64,000 nt of DNA from a bacterium (GTDB lineage Bacteria; Bacteroidota; Ignavibacteria; Kapaibacteriales; UBA2268), in the NCBI GenBank assembly GCA_024711295.1, contig JANJTB010000004.1, forward strand, positions 1 to 64,000, written 5' to 3'. A model generated the notes under the pieces. That model was not told the DNA's origin, ran no database searches, and saw only the letters and a list, made by a program, of their open reading frames with translations. Below are positions 52,286 to 61,619 of this stretch, one piece after another. A program made the position numbers and the translations under genes. Numbering within the stretch: the stretch's first letter is position 1; each line of letters opens with the position of its first letter.

Positions 52286-52503
52286 TGAAGTAAATATAAA
52301 AACATGTTTATTATTGTTGCATAGTTGTAAAAATAGTAAATTTATTTTTTATTAGTGATATTTAATTACTATATTTAAATTTGATAAAGTATAGGTTTGT
52401 TAATTTAATTCACTTAAAAGGAAAAAATTCAACAAGTTGGTACAATTTAAATATTTTTTTGAACAAAAATATTGATTTGGTAAGTTAAACGCAATAATTT
52501 ATC

Positions 52504-52543
52504 AACAATATTGTTATTTTGTTGGTAAAATTTATTAATTTTG
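52504..52543 (+). promoter_or_regulatory. Candidate promoter with overlapping palindrome for the 1868-residue T9SS protein
   Basis: TTG at 52511-52513, a 22-base spacer, then TAATTTTG at 52536-52543. The -33 TTG is part of a perfect 12-bp palindrome, AACAATATTGTT (52504-52515), so a repressor or activator could act there. The leader to the GTG start would be about 190 bases. It lies in the 509-bp intergenic region 52229-52737; I see no other gene or RNA there. Confidence 0.45.
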
Positions 52544-52726
52544 TAAGATTAGAATGATACTATTTTGGAATAATTTTTGATTACTCCTTTTAGATAGTTC
52601 TAAGTGTTTGTTTTAATTGAAATTGTATCAATTGCAATTTTACAAAATGAAAACTCCGGAACCAATTTTATTTGCTTTCGGATTATGAAAAAGAAATTTA
52701 TATTAAATAATTAGTTTTATTAAATT

Positions 52727-52732
52727 GGAGGT
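52727..52732 (+). promoter_or_regulatory. Shine-Dalgarno site for the large T9SS surface protein
   Basis: GGAGGT, five bases before the GTG at 52738. It is the strongest ribosome-binding site in the window and supports the GTG as the true start. Confidence 0.75.
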
Positions 52733-52737
52733 TTGTA

Positions 52738-55700
52738 GTGAGAACAAACAGATTACTAAAGAGTTTACTTATTCTGGGAGTAGTTCTGCTATCGTTTACA
52801 GGCATGTATGCTCAATCGATTGTCAGTTCTATCATCAGAGAAGATGCTGAATTCTGGACACCGTTGGTAAATCCTACTGCATCGCAATCCGGAAATGACT
52901 TCCGTCTTGCAATTCCCATGCAGTTCTCGTTTACTTATGACAATCAGAATGTATCAAATATTTATGCTTACGAAAATGGATTTATATCTATCAACAGTGA
53001 TAGAAATCCTGCTGCTGAGTTTATACCCGGATTCCCTAATACTACCAATATTATTTCTTGGTACAGAAGAGACTTATTTACTACGGGTAGTCTCTCGTAT
53101 AAATTCGAAGGTACAGCACCATTCCGCGTACTTACAGTTCAGCACTTAGGTGCCAGACTATTAAATGACTTTAGCGGGAATACTTTCGATGCACAGATAA
53201 AGTTCTATGAAACTACTAATGAAATAAAGATTATTTACAATACTGTAAATGGTTTTGGTTTCTCAGAGCTTGATGGTTATTTATATTTCATAGGTTCGTC
53301 AACTACAAGCTATATTAATATTAAGCCAAATGCTCCTACTGTAGCATCTACTTTCTATTATGGAAATACAAATCCAAATGCTCAACCTACTCTAACTGAA
53401 AATGTTAAAAAGTATTTCTATAGAGGACGTTCATTTACTCTTACATCAACTCCTAAGTTATCAGGCTTAAATCCACCAAATAATGCTGTTTTGTCATCAG
53501 GCCAGGTTTATTCCGGTGACAATCGCCCATTCGTAAGAGTAAGCCGCGCTCCGGGTAATAAAGATATCGTTATTAGATACACAATAACCGGACCGCTAAA
53601 TACTTCACAAAGCAGTGTAATCTATACTGCAATTGATGCTCCTGACTTAGGTGCAACTGATAGAGTAAATCCTTCTCCACAACCTCAGGGAACAGGTATC
53701 AGAGTATTGATGCCTCATGCTAAAGGTGTGGCAGGAAGATTGGCTGATGGCGCTCTCGATCTTACTAATGCTTTAAGTGGTGAGTATAGAGTAGATGCTT
53801 ATTTAGAATATTTGGACGGTACTCCGTATTCTCATTATGCTACTTCTAGATTTACTGTTGCATTCCCTGCTGACCTTGCAATTCTTGATATCCAGGAGCC
53901 AATTTATAATCCCGGTTCTATTTATCAATTCTCTGGACCTGGTGTGCCAATTAAGTTTTTGGTAAAAAATCAAGGTGCAGATCAGGTTACTCATGTTATT
54001 GCCAAGGCAAAAGTTTATAAAGAAAACGGTACTTTCGAAGGTGAATTAAACAGAGAATTTGATTTGACTGATTCACCTATGTTATTTAATGAAACAAGAG
54101 AATTAACTTTCCCTGATCTATTCAAAACTTCTTCTGTTGGTATTTTTTATGTTGAAGTTGAAGTAAGCTTGAGAAATCTATTAGCTGATAAATTAGTCAT
54201 TAATAACAAGTTCCCGAGAGAAGGAGACCCCAAGAAGTTTTTTGAAGTTGCATATCAAGTAGAAGCGCAAGCTTTGGGATTATCTTCTGCAGGTCCTTAT
54301 TACAACAATCGGCCTGTGAGATTATCAGCTAGATTCAGAAACAATGGTGTTTCGGACATCTCTAATACATTTGCTAGAATGCAAATCTTCTATCAGGGTA
54401 ATCTAGTTTATAATGAAATGCAAGCGTTGAAAGACCTACCTGCAGGTTTGGTTCGTGAAGTAGATTTAGTATGGACTATTCCTTTCATTCCAAGGGGTAC
54501 AAGTGGTTACCAGGTTACTATCGAAGTTTTTGCTGATAATGATGAAGTACCAGCAAATAATAAAGTAACAACTAACCTTAATGTATCACCAGGTATGAGT
54601 GGTACTTATTCTATTTCGAAAGTTGCCGGTGCCTTTACCACAATCGGTGATGCAGTAACTGCATTATACGAAAGAGGGGTAGAAGCTCCTGTAACATTCT
54701 TACTCAAAGATGAAATTTACGTTGAAGGTAGCCCTACATTAGGTTCTCCTGCTTTGGATTTCAGTTCATCAATTATCGGACTTGACAATCCAAACAATAC
54801 AGTAACATTTACTATAGATCCACAGTTTGCAACAAGAAATACAGTTCAGATTTATCTTTACAGTATGACTGGTATTGGTGTTCATTTCGGACAGTCAAGC
54901 TTCCCTTCAAATAATAAAGCTCCTGTTTTGAATGTTACATCCGATTTAGTCAAAAATTATGCAAATGCTCCTAAGAACATCATATTTGATGGTGGTCCTA
55001 AAAAATCACTTAAATTTACTATCGGTACATCTAACCCGTTCCGTGCCGTATTTTATTTAGGCAATGGTGCATCAAACATTCAAATCAAAAACTTGCTTAT
55101 TGAAGATGGTATTTTGCAGGCAGTTTCTAATAACTGCAGATTACCTCTTGTAACTTTCAATGCAACATTGAATAGATTTGAATATGACAACGACAACAAC
55201 TTTGAAGGAACTTATTCAGCAGGTGTGGTTGTACGCAATCGTCCTCCTGTTAATCCTAACTTAGGTGTAAATAACTTTAATCTAGATACTTTAGTTAATG
55301 CCAATAACATCATCTCTGGCAATGAAATTCAAAAATTTAACTATGGTATCGTTACTTTGGGTATTGGTCAGTTATTAAAATTTGGTCCTCAAATTTATAC
55401 TAAATATTATAACACTAATAACCATTACAACGACAACTTGCTTTACAACTTAGCAAACTCAGGTATTTTCCTTGGTTACGAAAAGAATTCTGAAGTATTC
55501 AGAAACAGAATTTATAATATCCAAGGTGGTTGCGGATTCTATATCGCTGGTATTGCAGCCGGTGGTGAAGCAAGAGGAAGTAAGTTCGCTTACAATAACA
55601 TTGGACTGAAAATATCATCTAACGAAATTTCAAATGTTAAAGGTAATGCTGATTTGTTTGGTATCAGTATCGAACAAGGAAGAAACGATTACTTCAATCT

Positions 55701-58344
55701 TGAAGATGCTTTCTCATTCCCTGACGAGCCGGAAGGTATGAAAATCATTAACAACATTATCTGGGGATTCGAAAATACTAATCCTGCTAATAATGTTACA
55801 GCAATTATGCTTGCTACAGAAAGATTGAACAAAGTGTATGACTATGCAAACATGCTGTTCCCTCCTAAGTTTACAAATTATTTCTCAAGAAATGATCTTG
55901 TAACCAATAATACTATTATTTTAGGAGATGATGGTGCTAATAATACTGGTGCAGTAATTGGTATTTCATTATTCAATACTATGGGTGCAAGAGTTTATAA
56001 CAACGCAATTGACATCAAAGACCCTCAAATCAGTGTAAACAGTCCTGTGGTTACTTCAGTGATGTATTATGGTTTACATCCAAACAAAGGTGCTTTGGAA
56101 TCAAACAGAAATGCTTATTACCTTGAAATACCTAACTCATCAATTTTCAGATTTATCGAAACTGACTCACAAGGTAGAATTCTTGAATTTGGTCATAAAA
56201 CTGAATTTGCTACTTTAAGACAATGGCAGAACTGGACCGGTCAGGACTGGAATTCTGTTTATGGTGACTTCTATCAGGATCATGCATTCTTTGGTTTCCC
56301 TCCATTTACACTCAGAATCAAGAATAGCCCATATCCTTTAGGATCTATCCTAAATAACCGTGGTGCTAAATTAGAAGATAATGATGTTGATATTGACGGT
56401 AAAATGCGTGGGGAAGCAGGTGAGAAATTTGATATTGGTGCAATTGAATTCAGAGGTAGAACCAATGGACGTGATGGCGAAGCTGTAGCTTTCTTAACTC
56501 CTGGAGCTTACAAAGCAACTCCGCCTTTGGCATTTAGTGAATCAGAATACATTATGACAACTGCTCCTGTAGCTGTAAAAACTATCGTTCGCAACAATGG
56601 ACAGCTTCCGATAGCTAACCAAAGTGCAACTCTTAGAATTTATCGTCAGCAACCAAATGGCTCATTTGTTCAGGAAGGTGCTTCAATCGTTGTGCCAATG
56701 GATGATATCTTCTACAGCGAGGATTACACTGTTGACTTTATGACTGCTGATGGTATCAACAGCCCTCCAAATAACTATGAATTCTTCCCAAGAACTTATG
56801 GTGAATTGAGAAATCAGGGTTATGTTATACCTGATCAATTCAAAACTATGGAAGCAAATGTTACTCCTTTATACAGATTGGAAGTATCATTACCTGCTGA
56901 TGAAAAGAATGCAAATAATACAATTACTAAAGACATCAGATTCTACATTCGTAAGAGTCCTGTAAGATTACTTGTATCAGCTGAAAATATCAAAACTTCT
57001 GCTATCGAAAGTACAGATGCTCTTGATATTATCGCCGGAAACCTAAACTTAGACAGTTTGAAAGCATCATTCTACAGATTGGGTTGGTATATTAATCTTG
57101 ATTTGGAGGATCCACGTATCGACATCGACATTTTCGACAGACGTAAATGGGAGCCAAGATCTATTAATTATCCTATGTACCGTTCTCTTCTTTGGGTTGA
57201 TGGTCATGATGTAGATGCATTAAACAATCCTAAGAGACTTACAAGATATGATAGAGATCAAATCACTAATTTCTTAGAGTCAGGTACCTTTGCAAACAAG
57301 AAAAACTTATTCGTATCGAGTCAGGAAATTGTTCGTAATGAATCAGTTAACTTTGCTGACTGGATAAAGGATAATTTATCGGCGAAACTTGGAACTCCTA
57401 ACAACCCTATGGGTGTTGATGGTAACTATAATGGTAATTTCTTAACAGGTGTAATCATTGGACGTGATAATGAATTTATGGTACGTTCTACTGATTTCTT
57501 CGGTGATGATGTTCCACGTGTTGGTTTAAATTTCATTGACAACCCAGGTAAAGGTATTACAAGAATCGGCATGCTATACAAATCACATATCAATGATATT
57601 CCTGATGGCTACAAAGTTCCAGATGCTCAAAGAATTGGTGTACTTGCTACTACATACACTAGATACAATACAATTCTTGCAGGTGTTGACTGGAGACATT
57701 TAGCTAATCTTGACAATTTCTTACGTGCTAATATGGACTTCTTAGAGTATAACGAGGGTAATATAGTCCCTGTTGAATTACTTAACTTTGACGCTAAGCA
57801 AGTTGGTAGCAGAGTTGATATCAACTGGACAACTGCTAGTGAAATCAATACATCTAAGTTCGTTGTAGAAAGAAGCTTGAACAATGAAACCGGAAAGAAT
57901 TTTGTTGCAATTGAAGAATTACCTGCAGCCGGTAATAGTAATATTACTAATTACTATGGTCCTGTAGTTGACAACAAGGTTCAGTTTGGTAACTCATACA
58001 TCTATCGTCTCAAAATGATCGATAGAAATGGTGATTTCGAATACAGCGATGAGAAAATTGTTACTCTAAGCGGAATTAATGGTAATGTCAATCTTGAAGA
58101 TGCTATGCCAAATCCAGCAAACGACATAACAGTTGTTGAGTTTACTTTAGACACTGATATGGATGTAAATGTTGCTATATTCGACATTAATGGTAAGAAT
58201 ATTCATAACATAACTAAAGGTAAATTAAACAAAGGTACACACAGATTTAATGTAAATCTTAATACTATACCTTCAGGCTCATATTCTGTTATTCTTAATT
58301 CCGGTGAAATTATTCAATCTACAAAATTAAATGTAGTAAAATAA
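52738..58344 (+). CDS. Very large T9SS-exported multidomain surface protein
   Basis: An 1868-residue protein. The GTG start has a perfect Shine-Dalgarno and gives the signal peptide MRTNRLLKSLLILGVVLLSF ending in GMYAQ. In order: an N-terminal beta-rich domain (30-235); CARDB-like domains (375-500 and 510-615); a long right-handed beta-helix-like part with many N-I-x-G-N turns (about 620-1230); another CARDB-like domain (about 1290-1400); a LLWVDGHDVDALNNP-bearing alpha/beta domain (about 1410-1650); an Fn3-like domain; and a T9SS sorting domain (AMPNPANDITVV, IFDINGKNIHNI, IPSGSYSVIL). Codon choice looks strongly biased to few synonyms, which suggests high expression. Its role may be adhesion or structure; no catalytic site can be named. 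Confidence 0.85.
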   Translation: MRTNRLLKSLLILGVVLLSFTGMYAQSIVSSIIREDAEFWTPLVNPTASQSGNDFRLAIPMQFSFTYDNQNVSNIYAYENGFISINSDRNPAAEFIPGFPNTTNIISWYRRDLFTTGSLSYKFEGTAPFRVLTVQHLGARLLNDFSGNTFDAQIKFYETTNEIKIIYNTVNGFGFSELDGYLYFIGSSTTSYINIKPNAPTVASTFYYGNTNPNAQPTLTENVKKYFYRGRSFTLTSTPKLSGLNPPNNAVLSSGQVYSGDNRPFVRVSRAPGNKDIVIRYTITGPLNTSQSSVIYTAIDAPDLGATDRVNPSPQPQGTGIRVLMPHAKGVAGRLADGALDLTNALSGEYRVDAYLEYLDGTPYSHYATSRFTVAFPADLAILDIQEPIYNPGSIYQFSGPGVPIKFLVKNQGADQVTHVIAKAKVYKENGTFEGELNREFDLTDSPMLFNETRELTFPDLFKTSSVGIFYVEVEVSLRNLLADKLVINNKFPREGDPKKFFEVAYQVEAQALGLSSAGPYYNNRPVRLSARFRNNGVSDISNTFARMQIFYQGNLVYNEMQALKDLPAGLVREVDLVWTIPFIPRGTSGYQVTIEVFADNDEVPANNKVTTNLNVSPGMSGTYSISKVAGAFTTIGDAVTALYERGVEAPVTFLLKDEIYVEGSPTLGSPALDFSSSIIGLDNPNNTVTFTIDPQFATRNTVQIYLYSMTGIGVHFGQSSFPSNNKAPVLNVTSDLVKNYANAPKNIIFDGGPKKSLKFTIGTSNPFRAVFYLGNGASNIQIKNLLIEDGILQAVSNNCRLPLVTFNATLNRFEYDNDNNFEGTYSAGVVVRNRPPVNPNLGVNNFNLDTLVNANNIISGNEIQKFNYGIVTLGIGQLLKFGPQIYTKYYNTNNHYNDNLLYNLANSGIFLGYEKNSEVFRNRIYNIQGGCGFYIAGIAAGGEARGSKFAYNNIGLKISSNEISNVKGNADLFGISIEQGRNDYFNLEDAFSFPDEPEGMKIINNIIWGFENTNPANNVTAIMLATERLNKVYDYANMLFPPKFTNYFSRNDLVTNNTIILGDDGANNTGAVIGISLFNTMGARVYNNAIDIKDPQISVNSPVVTSVMYYGLHPNKGALESNRNAYYLEIPNSSIFRFIETDSQGRILEFGHKTEFATLRQWQNWTGQDWNSVYGDFYQDHAFFGFPPFTLRIKNSPYPLGSILNNRGAKLEDNDVDIDGKMRGEAGEKFDIGAIEFRGRTNGRDGEAVAFLTPGAYKATPPLAFSESEYIMTTAPVAVKTIVRNNGQLPIANQSATLRIYRQQPNGSFVQEGASIVVPMDDIFYSEDYTVDFMTADGINSPPNNYEFFPRTYGELRNQGYVIPDQFKTMEANVTPLYRLEVSLPADEKNANNTITKDIRFYIRKSPVRLLVSAENIKTSAIESTDALDIIAGNLNLDSLKASFYRLGWYINLDLEDPRIDIDIFDRRKWEPRSINYPMYRSLLWVDGHDVDALNNPKRLTRYDRDQITNFLESGTFANKKNLFVSSQEIVRNESVNFADWIKDNLSAKLGTPNNPMGVDGNYNGNFLTGVIIGRDNEFMVRSTDFFGDDVPRVGLNFIDNPGKGITRIGMLYKSHINDIPDGYKVPDAQRIGVLATTYTRYNTILAGVDWRHLANLDNFLRANMDFLEYNEGNIVPVELLNFDAKQVGSRVDINWTTASEINTSKFVVERSLNNETGKNFVAIEELPAAGNSNITNYYGPVVDNKVQFGNSYIYRLKMIDRNGDFEYSDEKIVTLSGINGNVNLEDAMPNPANDITVVEFTLDTDMDVNVAIFDINGKNIHNITKGKLNKGTHRFNVNLNTIPSGSYSVILNSGEIIQSTKLNVVK

Positions 58345-58363
58345 TTTCGGATTTAATTACTCT

Positions 58364-58401
58364 AAAGGGTTGCTCATTTATTTGGGCAACCCTTTTTTTT
58401 T
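58364..58401 (+). terminator. Strong Rho-independent terminator after the large T9SS gene
   Basis: AAAGGGTTGC and GCAACCCTTT are a 10-bp perfect stem (58364-58373, 58386-58395) around a 12-base loop, ending in a run of nine T bases (58393-58401). Confidence 0.92.
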
Positions 58402-58421
58402 AATAAGGTAAAAAGCATCTG

Positions 58422-58991
58422 ATGTTACTTATTATTGACAATAATGATTCATTTACTTACAATCTTGTTCAAATGTTTGAAGAGATAGGTGTAAAATATG
58501 AGGTGGTATCTACAGATTTATTAAGTGTAGAAAGTGTTTCTGATTATTCTGCAATAGTTATTTCTCCTGGACCTGACTTACCAAAGCAATATACTAATAC
58601 AATAGAAACTATTAGGGTTTACCATGATAAAATGCCAATTCTAGGAGTTTGCCTTGGTCACCAGGCGATTGCAGAATTCTTTGGTGGAGAATTATATAGA
58701 ATTTCGCAGGTTCGCCATGGTATATCGAGCTTATTGTATGAAGTAGATTCAGAATCTTTACTTTACAAAGATATGAAATCACCAATATACGTAGGAAGGT
58801 ATCATTCATGGGCTGTAAAAGAATTACCTGAATGTTTGAAAGTAACATCAATAACTGATGAAAGAACCATCATGTCATTTGAGCATAAGAATCTCAGGAT
58901 TGCAGGCGTGCAATATCATCCTGAGTCAATTATTACAAATAAAGGATATGAGATTCTTCGGAACTGGTCAATTGCCGCGGGCCTTATCTAA
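58422..58991 (+). CDS. Class I glutamine amidotransferase, PabA/TrpG family
   Basis: A 189-residue amidotransferase that makes ammonia for aminodeoxychorismate or anthranilate synthase. The triad is Cys77 (LGVCLGHQAI), His166 and Glu168 (VQYHPESI). The NNDSFTYNLVQ and ISPGPDLP motifs are present. PabA and TrpG cannot be told apart here. No partner subunit (PabB/TrpE) lies nearby, though folP is in the window, which would suit the folate branch. It converges on the flippase gene and overlaps it by 24 bases at the 3' end. Confidence 0.92.
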   Translation: MLLIIDNNDSFTYNLVQMFEEIGVKYEVVSTDLLSVESVSDYSAIVISPGPDLPKQYTNTIETIRVYHDKMPILGVCLGHQAIAEFFGGELYRISQVRHGISSLLYEVDSESLLYKDMKSPIYVGRYHSWAVKELPECLKVTSITDERTIMSFEHKNLRIAGVQYHPESIITNKGYEILRNWSIAAGLI

Positions 58992-60290
58992 GAATCGCAT
59001 TGAAATAAATTTCATACTATCATTTACTGCTCTAAACAAATCAGCAAATTTTAAATCAATGATATCAGTTTTTTTAACGTAGTAAAATGACATTACAGCA
59101 AAAGCAAGATAGAAGGAAACGTATCCCAATGGCATCAATTTACTTATTCCACTTATACCGATAACTACGAATGAGATAATAAAGAAAATGAAAGATTTAA
59201 TTACAATCTTCAAAAGATCTGCATACTTCTCCGAGGCTGTGATAACAAAATATAACAAATTAAATGGTAAGAATAAACCTGCCAATAAGATTAAATTAAA
59301 ATAGCCTACTGCATCTAAAAAATTTGATTTCATTAACCTGGATATCAATAACTCACCAAAGCCTGAAACAAGTACAATAGAAACAAACATAAATCCCAAT
59401 AGGGTAAATGATAAAGCTTTTGATACCATAGAGTAGAGGGCTTCCTTATCCTTGTTGAAAACAGCTCTTACAGCGGCAGGATATAATAATCCATTTACTC
59501 CATGCATACCTTCTTCAAAAAACTTAAAAAGACTTTTTGCCGCTGCATAGAGCCCTATTTGCTCAAGAGGAAAAAATATTTTAAGTATTACTATATCAAG
59601 ATACTTTGGAATTGTATTTATTGCGTTAGTCATTGTAAATGGCATACTGAAACTATTTATTTTCCTAAATGAAATATCACCCTTAAGTGAAAATTTCAAT
59701 TGCTTCAATGATAAAAATATTGCGGACAATGAGCTTGCAGCTGCACCCTGAAGGTAAATATTCACCGCATACTCTAATGTCATATCAAGCCCAGAAAGCT
59801 TTGCTTCCAGAATTCGAAATGACATCACACCTAAAAAGAAGAAGTCCATAATAAAAATCTTTCTCATTGAATGATCCCTAAGCATCAATTTAGAGGTATA
59901 TGTTCTTGGAACCATCAATAATGACAATATCGGTAAGAAATCAATTATTCCTTCTAATCTGGGTTCATTTAAGAGTATAGCTGTAAAATCAGAAAACGAA
60001 TAAATTAAAAATGACAATCCTCCTACAATTGATATATGTAAAATTAGTGAATAAAGATTTACTCTTTCCCTGTTATTTATATCAAATCCAAATTGAATTA
60101 TTGACTGTAGTGCGTACGAATCGCTAATTACGAATATCCATGTATTCATAGCAATCAGCATGTTAAAAAGAGCCAGGTCAGACACCTTTAACATGGAAAT
60201 TTGTATTAGAAAAACAAAACCATATACAACAAAAATTAACTTGTCTGCTACAGTCCAGGATATCTTTGATAAATGATATTGAATTTTCAT
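58968..60290 (-). CDS. MOP/Wzx-like lipid-linked oligosaccharide flippase
   Basis: A 440-residue polytopic protein with about twelve membrane helices, lacking soluble domains. Its start (ISWTVADKLIFVVYGFVFLIQ), the central MPFTMTNAINTIPKYLDIVILKIFFPLEQIGLYAAAKSLFKFFEEG and the LYPAAVRAV repeat fit the MOP superfamily oligosaccharide flippases (Wzx type). The substrate is unknown. It is the third gene of the uvrA-UMF1-flippase unit with three bases after the transporter, and its 3' end overlaps pabA/trpG in the opposite direction. Confidence 0.78.
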   Translation of the reverse strand: MKIQYHLSKISWTVADKLIFVVYGFVFLIQISMLKVSDLALFNMLIAMNTWIFVISDSYALQSIIQFGFDINNRERVNLYSLILHISIVGGLSFLIYSFSDFTAILLNEPRLEGIIDFLPILSLLMVPRTYTSKLMLRDHSMRKIFIMDFFFLGVMSFRILEAKLSGLDMTLEYAVNIYLQGAAASSLSAIFLSLKQLKFSLKGDISFRKINSFSMPFTMTNAINTIPKYLDIVILKIFFPLEQIGLYAAAKSLFKFFEEGMHGVNGLLYPAAVRAVFNKDKEALYSMVSKALSFTLLGFMFVSIVLVSGFGELLISRLMKSNFLDAVGYFNLILLAGLFLPFNLLYFVITASEKYADLLKIVIKSFIFFIISFVVIGISGISKLMPLGYVSFYLAFAVMSFYYVKKTDIIDLKFADLFRAVNDSMKFISMRFLDKARGN

Positions 60291-60293
60291 AAT

Positions 60294-61619
60294 TTATTCT
60301 GAAGATTTGACTACATCAATTGCTTTATCGATATCTACTTTCCACAATAGTAATAACCCAATTATAAAGAAAATACCTAATGAGGCTATTGCAATTCTAT
60401 AGGAAGAGGTAAACTGTAAAGAAAGTCCGAAAATTAATGGACCAATCCAACTTGTTCCTCTCTCACTAATTTCATAAAGACTAAAATATTCTGATTCTTT
60501 ACCAATAGGAATCATTTGTGAATATAATGAACGGCTTAATGCTTGCGTGCCTCCAAGAACCAATCCTATTACAGCACCAAGTATATAAAAACCTGTTATA
60601 TCTTTAAGAAACATGTAAGCATAAAATACAACCAAAAGCCAAATGAACAGACTTATCATAAGGGATTTTTTTGTTGTTGTTTTAATCGCAATATAGTTAA
60701 AAAGTTTTGCTCCGAAAAATGCAACAAATTGAACCATCAAAATTACTGTTGTTAGAGTACCGATATCTAATTTTATTTCCTCTTGTCCAAACTGTGCAGC
60801 AAGTACAATAATGGACTGTACGCCATCATTATAAAACAAATATGCCAGAAGGAAAGCTATGGTAAGTGGGTATTTTTTTGATTCTTTTATTGTACTTACA
60901 ATTTGTCTAAATCCAAATGTCAGAATATTAGTATTATTGGGCAGCTTATTTGTGCTTTTACTTTTTCGAAGGTAAATCAATGGAAACAACGAAAAAATTG
61001 CCCACCACAAACCCGCAGATGCCAAAGATATTCTAACTGCATGACCTGTGCTTAGTTTAAATGTTTCGGCTTTCATTACTAAAATAAGATTTAATAGTAA
61101 TAAAATTCCACCACCCAGATAACCTATAGCAAAACCATTAGAAGATACATTGTCCCTTTCTTCAGGTGTAGATATTTCGCTTAAAAATGCATTATAAAAT
61201 ACCATTGAACTTCCGAATGAAATATTGGCAAGCAAAAGCAGAATACCACCCAGAAGATAATTATTACCTTCCAAAAAGTATAAACACATGGTTGATAGAG
61301 CACCGGCATAAGCAAAAAATCCCATCATGAATTTTTTATGTTTTGTATAATCTGCCAATGCACCAAAATAGGGCAGAAGTACAACTTGCAAAATAACTGA
61401 CAAAGATACGCAATAAGAGAAGAATGAACCACTAAAAACATTTATTCCAAAAATATTTAAGTAGCCATCAACTGCAGCATTCTCCGCAATAGCTGTCAAA
61501 TATGGTCCCAGAAATACCGTTGTTACTGTTGTCGTGAATGCAGAAACAGCCCAATCATAAATATACCATGCAATCTGCTCTCTTTTACTTGACATAGCTT
61601 TATTCCATATAATTGTCAA
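60294..61619 (-). CDS. UMF1/Atg22-type MFS transporter
   Basis: A 441-residue MFS protein with about twelve helices. The UMF1 landmarks are present: REQIAWYIYDWAVSAFTTTVTTVFLGPYLT, PYFGALADYTKHKK, FYNAFLSEISTPEERDNVSSNGFAIGYLGGG, and GTQALSRSLYSQMIP. UMF1/Atg22 members may export amino acids or other solutes; the substrate here is unknown. The annotated start at 61619 overlaps uvrA by 20 bases. The ATG at 61595 (MSSKREQIAWY) is an equally good start and avoids the overlap. Confidence 0.87.
   Translation of the reverse strand: MTIIWNKAMSSKREQIAWYIYDWAVSAFTTTVTTVFLGPYLTAIAENAAVDGYLNIFGINVFSGSFFSYCVSLSVILQVVLLPYFGALADYTKHKKFMMGFFAYAGALSTMCLYFLEGNNYLLGGILLLLANISFGSSMVFYNAFLSEISTPEERDNVSSNGFAIGYLGGGILLLLNLILVMKAETFKLSTGHAVRISLASAGLWWAIFSLFPLIYLRKSKSTNKLPNNTNILTFGFRQIVSTIKESKKYPLTIAFLLAYLFYNDGVQSIIVLAAQFGQEEIKLDIGTLTTVILMVQFVAFFGAKLFNYIAIKTTTKKSLMISLFIWLLVVFYAYMFLKDITGFYILGAVIGLVLGGTQALSRSLYSQMIPIGKESEYFSLYEISERGTSWIGPLIFGLSLQFTSSYRIAIASLGIFFIIGLLLLWKVDIDKAIDVVKSSE

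Noticed and set aside
52229-52737. Possible tRNA, small RNA or hidden gene in the longest intergenic region
   Set aside because: No cloverleaf, no TTCGA arm and no open frame of note; only the repeat near ruvB, the palindrome/promoter and the ribosome-binding site are seen.
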